Below are positions 57,809 through 64,000 of a DNA stretch of 64,000 bases, piece by piece. The stretch covers positions 13,144,001 to 13,208,000 of the forward strand of contig NC_003279.8 of NCBI RefSeq assembly GCF_000002985.6, given 5' to 3'. This stretch comes from Caenorhabditis elegans (Eukaryota > Nematoda > Chromadorea > Rhabditida > Rhabditidae). The position numbers and the translations under genes are program-made. The number at the start of each line of letters is the position of its first letter. Positions within the stretch are counted from its first letter, which is position 1. The notes under the pieces were generated by a model, which was not told the DNA's origin, did no database searches, and worked only from the letters and a program-made list of their open reading frames with translations.

Positions 57809-60225
57809 ATGACACGATTCTTCAAAAAAGTGATAGGATGGTGGAACAATTTGAACATATTTGTACGAATAGGTAAGTAGTTAAGGTCATGCCAAATTAG
57901 AATTTATAATGATTTCATCTGGAGAACAGTTAATAATTATGGTTGGTATAACAATTGTTCATTTTGCAATCTGATTCACCAATTTTTTTCTTTAAAATAA
58001 AGGGTATTTTAAGAAATTTCACAAAAATTCAATTTCAGAAAAAATTACACTTGTTTTAAATGATTCTAGTTATTTCGATGTTGCGAAGTTTAAAAATTTT
58101 ATATCAAAAAGGTACACTAATGTCTGAAGCTATCTGAAAAATGATTTCAAGTTCATATTTTTCAAATGAAAACTACATATAAAACTATGCAACATATGCC
58201 ACAACTGTTGTCTTTTTCTCACAATTAGAAGGTAAATAATTACGATAATTCAAGATTGATTTTAATGTAACTTAAATACATAAATATATTCTGCGTTTTT
58301 TTTCCACGGAAATGCAACAAGAAACCAATAACCCACTGAAAACTGTAATCTACGGAAATGATCATAGCGTGTCCTAGTTTTGCGCTGCTTCTCTATACTT
58401 TGATATCCCGATATGCAACGGTATAAATTAATTTCAGACGGATTATCTAAAATCATTTTGTAAAAATTGACTACTAAAATAAAATTTTAAAAAAATTTTC
58501 AGCAATACCCGTTTTAATCTTCACTGTCATTTGGCTAATCCCTCGCCCTTACAACTACTGGTGGATAAGAACTTCATTATATTGTGATGGGGTATTTTAA
58601 ATTTTAAGATGAAACCTTACAATGATAAAATTATAATTACAGAAAAGGAACGACGAACAAAAATACTTGGTTATTCCCATGCTAACGACAATAACGGATT
58701 CAGGCCTTGGTAATTTATTTAGATATATGCAAACCAGTTTAAATCTTTCCTTAACTGCTGTAAGGCCATACTAAAAGTACCCAAAAGTTTTGAAAATAAA
58801 GTCGGAATAATTAAAAGCTCCAACAGTCATGATAACGTATATTTTTTGTAATATAGAAATATACAAAAATTTCAGGAAACCAACTATTCGAAGTAGTTTC
58901 CTTACTTGGAATGGCAGAGGTGTTAAACAGAACTGCGATATTCAACAAAGACGACACAATGCTCAACGAAAAGCTCAGTTTCTTCCGAGAAACAGTTCCA
59001 CGTGTAGCCGAGAAGGTGGCCTCGATGCCTATTGAGGTATGCCTTACGGGCCTTAAAAAATGCACCTTAAAAACCTAATGTGTAATAATTGAGGTTGACA
59101 CCAGGTCTGGTACCAAAAAATAAATTTGAACCAAAAAACAAAGAACCGGTGAAAAAGTGAAAATTTTAGGTTCTTTTTGTTCCAAAAAACCAAAAAAAAA
59201 TCAATTGTTTTTCAAAATAACAAAATAGGTCCCAGCTTTGGTTGGCACGGCATACTTACCTGCTATAGACTCTATGTGAAGATATAAGACAATCAAACAT
59301 CCTTCACTGTTTTAGATCTCAAAGTCCGCTCGATTCGTCGCACCAGTCGCCTGCTGTTACTACCAATACACGGGCCTGCTCACTTGCGATCAGAGCAAGT
59401 TCCTGGTCATTGATGGGATGCATTTCCAGGTGAGAACTACGACCGCTAGGTAAACTATGATATTAGCTAGATATGTTCAGAGTTACAAATATTTTGCACC
59501 CATCGAATCTACCATCAGGCAGTTGTTGAAGCCAACCCCGGAAGAACTAGCCAGAATTTCAATGAAGAATCAGGAGGAAGGTCGTCATGGGTACCACCTA
59601 ATTTATATTCAACAAAACTTAAAATCTTTAATGTTTAGTACCTGCGTGCACGTTCGTCGTGGAGACTTTGTCGCAGACTCGCAGCACACTGGGACAGACG
59701 AAACATTTACTATCAAGGCAATCGAGTATTTGTTCACTAAATGTTAGTAAAAATTTTACCGGAACAGTCTGGCTGCAGTTATAAAACTCCCATTTTTAGA
59801 CAGTGGAACTATTTACATGATCAGCAACGATCCAGACTGGGTGGGAGAGCATATTGTGAACCATGTCGCTTTTCGAAATGATATGAAAGTGCTAAGAACT
59901 CCCAACAATCGAGCCATTGATGATCTCTATTTTTCGCAGGTTTACTGTGATTCTGTTCTGATAACTGGTAGGTGTAAAGGTATTGAGAGAATGAGAAATC
60001 AAATTATTTTCAGCCCCCTCTTCCACGTTTGGCTGGTGGATCGGATATCTGTCAAAAAATCAATCAGCAGTGTATTATCGAGATATTCGAGAAACCACTG
60101 ATGAGGTATTTATTGGGCGTATTCCTAAAATATAAAGTTTTTTTGTTCAGGTGAAGTACCAAATGGTCGAAGAGGATTTCTTTCCAGAAACTTGGACAAA
60201 ACTGCGGATTTCTGATATGCTTTAA
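57809..60225 (+). CDS. Golgi alpha-1,2-fucosyltransferase-like protein (GT11)
   Basis: Ten exons in phase: 57809-57872, 58503-58591, 58643-58709, 58876-59036, 59316-59429, 59481-59590, 59639-59746, 59804-59967, 60014-60105, 60151-60225 (TAA); about 347 residues. A signal anchor follows a short basic tail (AIPVLIFTVIWLIP), giving type II topology. GT11 motifs: SGLGNQLFEVVSLLGMA near the N-terminus; CVHVRRGDFV, the H-x-R-R-x-D GDP-fucose site; ISNDPDW; and APSSTFGWWIGYL near the C-terminus. All key motif residues are present. The family transfers fucose from GDP-fucose onto galactose of glycans. AATAAA follows the stop at 60272-60277. Intron 4 carries a hAT-like MITE. The acceptor of exon 8 (59804) was chosen over one at 59801 because only it keeps the frame. 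Confidence 0.9.
59102..59240. mobile_element. hAT-like MITE, CAGGTCTGG type, in a fucosyltransferase intron
   Basis: Starts CAGGTCTGGTACC and ends GGTCCCAGCTTTG. Flanked by 8-bp repeats GTTGACAC (59094-59101) and GTTGGCAC (59241-59248), one mismatch. The CCAAAAAA-rich interior matches the elements at 25491-25978. Confidence 0.75.
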
Positions 60226-60496
60226 GCTAACATATTAGTGATAGTTGTTTGTTGGTTTTACACCTTATATTAATAAAATAGTTTTTTTAAAAATTCATTG
60301 CTACTTAAAAACTGATCAGGAACACTCTGAATGTTTTATGTCGTATGCAGATGTATAATACTACTACAAAAAATGTACAGTGTACGGTAATACCACGTTT
60401 CTCTCTGTCCCGATCACCTTTTTCCAAGCGATAAAAACCAGCATCAGTATAAAATACAAAGTTTTATGAGACAACCAGCAGAGTTCCGTATCAAAG

Positions 60497-61402
60497 ATGC
60501 ATCTTGCGACGCCAGTCGTGTTTCTTTTGCTTTTTGCAACTATAACCATCGCTATCGAATTTGATGGTGGTAAAGGAGGTGGAAGAAGACGGCTTGATTT
60601 CTCTGATTCTTCTTTATCTTCATCTTCCGAAGAACATAGACATAGACCCCCGCATCGGCCGAGGCCTCCAAGACCCTCAAGACCAACAACTCCGAGAGGT
60701 GAATGTGACGATGGATGGTTGAGATTCGAGAGGGATCACGAAATCTGGTGTATTTTTATAAGTGATTCTGGATTTAACAAGAATTCAATTCCTTGTTAGA
60801 TTGCCTATCCGAGGATCACAAATGCTATGCTTACTCAACCGACTGCTGAAACCCTCTGCCAAACAATGGGTGCCACGTTGACAGGATATCAAAATGATAA
60901 TGAGCGAGTGACCACTGCAAATGAAGCACTGAAAAAACTCGTAGCTGCCGGACAATCTACCATTGCCGGTAAGCCTATATCTCAGTTTTGCAATTTCAGT
61001 ATAATTATGTTCATCTATGTGGCTTGGAGCGACAAATGTACCAGCATGCAGATACCAAAGCTGTGGACCTTATAACACATTTACATGGACCGATGGTCAC
61101 ACGAATGGAACTGCAGGCTTCAGCAAATGGGGAGTTGGACAACCCGATAATCGTAACTATGGGTCGGATCTAATATTATTTTAAAGACCATCAATTACTA
61201 TTTTCAGAGGACCTACAATCTGTCTTCAACAATTCATCATGACCCCTAACTGGGTCGGACTTCGAGGAGACCTCGAGGAATGGAGAGCTGCTTTCACCAA
61301 TGGAGATCTTGATAGATATGGATGCCTAGACGCTCCAGGACTGCCCCAGACAAAAATGTACGCTTGTGGAAAAGTCGGGGTCAGTCGAAGATCACGTGGA
61401 TA
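60497..61402 (+). pseudogene. clec gene, probably broken (two faulty junctions)
   Basis: Recognisable parts: signal peptide and acidic-Ser/Pro-rich spacer plus CDDGWLRFERDHEIWC (60497 to about 60760); a second CTLD block LTQPTAETLCQTMGATLTGYQNDNER (about 60815-60968); a third with WLGATN, CRYQSCGP, FTWTDGH (about 61019-61154); and the last exon 61208-61402 ending YACGKVG plus a short tail. The first junction has no donor-acceptor pair that keeps both the Cys after EIW and the frame. The second apparent intron (60969-60999) is only 31 bases, and the frame of the third block contains TAA just upstream of it. The third junction is normal in phase. Either the gene is a recent pseudogene or it uses unusual splicing. 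Confidence 0.65.
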
Positions 61403-61663
61403 AATTGTGACATATGAAATATTAATGAAGTGTTTTCTTACGAGTGTGTTTTTTCTTTCCTGGAGTAACTTGCCCGGCCCAACTGTTCGGCACATTGATT
61501 TTCATTTCCAGTGAACTCATTGTATTGCGATCAAGCAAGACACTGCCCGATTCCGTTTTCCGCGTACCTCTTTTTAGATCTGCTATCTACGCGGAAAATT
61601 CGATAGTGCGTGCGTTTCTTGAAATTCTTCGGACCATATTTATTATCGATTTTCAATTTAAAA
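61403..61663. other. Spacer between clec and DUF1647-type gene
   Basis: Short intergenic region. No additional gene supported. Confidence 0.5.
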
Positions 61664-63759
61664 ATGATTGGAAGGTTAGTTTTTATTTGGAAAATATTTA
61701 GTTGTGCATGAATCGTATGTAAGCTTGTAACGTTTTGATAAATTTTGATTTTTGTCTTCTTTTAGACCACTTCTTTTTTTTTTGCAAAAATAACTTTAAC
61801 AAATTCAGGACCACTTCGAAAAAACTTCCGTTGCTCCTGACTTTTGCGATTTTGACGCTGTGGATTGTTTTCGAGTTTACAGAATTCGAGTTTCTGTACA
61901 CAAAGTCGCAGTTTCAAGTGGAAGATTTTAATGTGAGTTGGCATACATTTCTGTAGAGAATCTTTCGTTATTAGTTCTACTCGTTCCATTTTTTCTTAAG
62001 TACCAGACGAAGACACTTTCTTTAGTTCATACACCGTTTGAAAACAAGATGCAAGTGGAAGATAACCTACTAAGGTGACGGAGAGCGGAGGGAATACGAG
62101 AACCTTGTTCATCGCAATCCTTGAAAAATTAAACTTATTTTTGTTAGTTTTTTTTTTCAGTCCAGTTTGCCGAGCACAGCTGAAAACTGCAAATGCGACA
62201 CAGTCAACGAAGATTTTTGCTACGTCAATCCGCAGAATTCAAGCTCAATTGGGATGAAGTTTGACTGTAGTCTCGTCGGCACTTTGGAGTTTCTGAGTGA
62301 GTAATCCGTGCTTATATACTTATAGTCATACTTATACTTATATTCATATTTATATTCTATACTTGTATACTTATATTCATAGCTACTTTGACAACTATGT
62401 TATTTTTTGTATTTATAGTTTGATTTAAAATTAGTGAATTGCAGTGTTATTCCCGTACGATGTACATTTATTAAAAGTTTCAAGAGAGTACTTTAACGTT
62501 ACTGAGATCACTATTACAACGTATTTTTATTAAACTTTTAACAGAACATATTTTAAAACTCCCGATCAATTTTTATAGGCGCAAGAAGTAGTCCGCATAA
62601 TTATTGTCCACCCAGTACAACTTAGGCTAAAACTGTAAGGTGCGCTATAGGACCAGACTTCAATTCTATTGAATACCGTTTTGCCAATCAGGCCTTGAAT
62701 CAGTTTTTCAATGAGTCCATATGGCCAAAGTCCGGCTTAAGTAGGCTCAGTCGCCACATGGCGTAAAATATTCTGAGATACAATACTTTTACTTTTTACA
62801 GACTTGCTGGACGAACCGGAAAGTTTCCTGAACACTACCGAAACATCGAGATCGGTGGAATCATTAGTATTCGTGTCGGCCACATCAGATAGTCATTTGA
62901 AATACACTCTGGAATCATACGCATCAATTCGAAGATATTATCCTACCAACAAGTTTATTATCTATAGACTAAACGTGAATGTGACACCGTTGAGCCATTT
63001 TCCGGACAACGAGAATTTGGAATTCCGACATTTCGAAGCGTCAAGATATCCTGATTTTGTGAGAAATGCATTGACATACAGCTTCAAGCCTTTGATAATT
63101 TCGGAAGTGTTGAAAGAGTACCCGATGGTCTGGTGGAACGATGCTCACTTTTCGATGGTAGAGCCTACCGTGGTTGAGACCGTGCTCAACGAAGTTGGAT
63201 CAGGGAAGGTACCATCTTCGGTTGTGCCAGTTGTTGGCACAGACCATAGCAATTTTGCTGTGTTGCATCCAGGTTATCTTTTAGTTGTTCTTTATTTTGA
63301 AATTCAAAATAATTCTGAATTTTAGAATTACTAAAGTTTTTCCCCTCACACTCGATCCAATTGCAACTGGAGCAGAGGCAAATGGCGGCCAGCGTGATAT
63401 TTGTGCAAAGAACAAATTATTCTGTAAAGCTTTTGAAATGGTGAGGATTTTTTGTACTAATTCAGTGCAAAAAATCAATGCATTCCTAAAATTGCAGGTG
63501 GGTACTGTGTGCGCTTACCGAGAACTGTATGAGCCCACCGGATGCTCGACTGTCATGCAAGTTCCACTGGAACAAGTTCAAACGGCATGCCAGTTGCTTT
63601 AGGTATGTTCTATGGCAGAAAATATTTTGCTTTAAATTTTTGTAAGTTTATTTCAGATTCGATCAGTCAATTCTAAATCAACTGCTCTTGAATGATTTCC
63701 AGGATTATCGGAAATATTTTATAAAGGAAGCTCACGATGCATACGAGACGTCTTATTAA
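61664..63759 (+). CDS. Type II membrane protein of the nematode DUF1647 (glycosyltransferase-like) family
   Basis: Eight exons in phase: 61664-61674, 61809-61932, 62007-62074, 62166-62296, 62802-63272, 63326-63440, 63498-63602, 63657-63759 (TAA); about 375 residues. The first exon is only 11 bases (ATG ATT GGA AG) and was chosen because it joins in phase to the signal anchor (KLPLLLTFAILTLWIVFEF). Then a Cys-rich luminal segment (ENCKCDTVNEDFCYV...GMKFDCS). The core LVFVSATSDSHLKYTLESYASIRRYYPTNKFIIY has the look of a nucleotide-sugar-binding start. Further on are Y-S-F-K-P-L-I-I-S-E, V-W-W-N-D-A and WWVLCALTENCMSPP. I place it in DUF1647 from memory of these motifs. Enzymatic activity is unproven. 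Intron 4 (62297-62801) has a TTATACTTATATTCAT microsatellite. Confidence 0.78.
62318..62395. repeat. TTATACTTATATTCAT microsatellite
   Basis: About seven irregular copies of ATACTTATA and ATATTCATA in intron 4 of the DUF1647-type gene. Confidence 0.7.
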
Positions 63760-64000
63760 TGAAAATTCTATATTTAAATCTTGTCAAAGTGATCTCATAA
63801 TTTTTTGAATTACATAAGTATAAATTCTAAAGCTTTCATTTCAAAATTGCCGTGTATATAAATTGCCGTGTATTGCCGTGTAATATCGTCACCTTTGTTC
63901 GTAAAGAAGGAGTAACAACGATTTTGAACCTGTGGGCCTATAATGTGCTCAAATAAACAAATTAAAAGTTGAAACTTATCCTCAGTTATTAAATACATCA
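63760..64000. other. 3' flank to the window edge
   Basis: AT-rich with three ATTGCCGTGTA repeats at about 63846-63884. No gene supported. Confidence 0.5.

Overview
The window is nematode nuclear DNA, almost certainly Caenorhabditis and most likely C. elegans. Genes have many short introns ending in TTTTCAG, AT-rich non-coding DNA, palindromic MITEs, and nematode-expanded families (clec C-type lectins, F-box/FBA_2, oac acyltransferases, GT11 fucosyltransferases, a DUF1647-type gene). An adjacent, divergent ANKFY1-type and DOCK9-type gene pair reminds me of C. elegans F22G12.4/F22G12.5 on chromosome I. That identification is from memory and was not searched. Exon models below were built by hand, checking splice sites and reading phase.

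Layout. 1-2.5 kb: two tandem plus-strand coiled-coil genes of an unrecognised family; the second has a duplicated exon and probably a frameshift. 2.7-8.1 kb: a 224-bp satellite array, split by a young Ty3/gypsy-like LTR element with near-identical LTRs, an integrase fragment and a 5-bp target duplication. 8.6-9.7 kb: an F-box gene. 10.1-11.2 kb: a minisatellite of palindromes that read as back-to-back AGGTCA half-sites, containing a MITE. 11.4-17.5 kb (minus): BTB-ankyrin-FYVE protein (Rabankyrin-5 type), 16 exons, two tRNA-Val(AAC) genes in its introns. 18.5-38.4 kb (plus): a zizimin-type DOCK Rho-GEF, 29 exons, its introns loaded with transposon remnants and short dispersed repeats. 39.5 kb (minus): a small secreted Cys-rich peptide. 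40.9-44.0 kb (plus): a coiled-coil protein with a nucleoredoxin-like C-terminus. 45.8-63.8 kb: a cluster of secretory-pathway genes (two intact clec genes and one probably broken one, oac acyltransferase, carbohydrate sulfotransferase, GT11 fucosyltransferase, DUF1647 gene) plus one small unknown gene.

Functionally, the centre holds two conserved membrane-traffic/Rho-signalling regulators transcribed divergently from a shared ~1 kb region. The flanks are fast-evolving accessory genes (F-box, lectins, glycan-modifying enzymes), typical of C. elegans chromosome arms. No bacterial-style operon, CRISPR array or other prokaryotic system is present. The most unusual items are the hAT-like MITE whose target duplication copies a DOCK splice donor, the higher-order structure of the satellite, the AGGTCA palindrome array, the intron-specific hairpins of the ankyrin gene, and several internal exon duplications.
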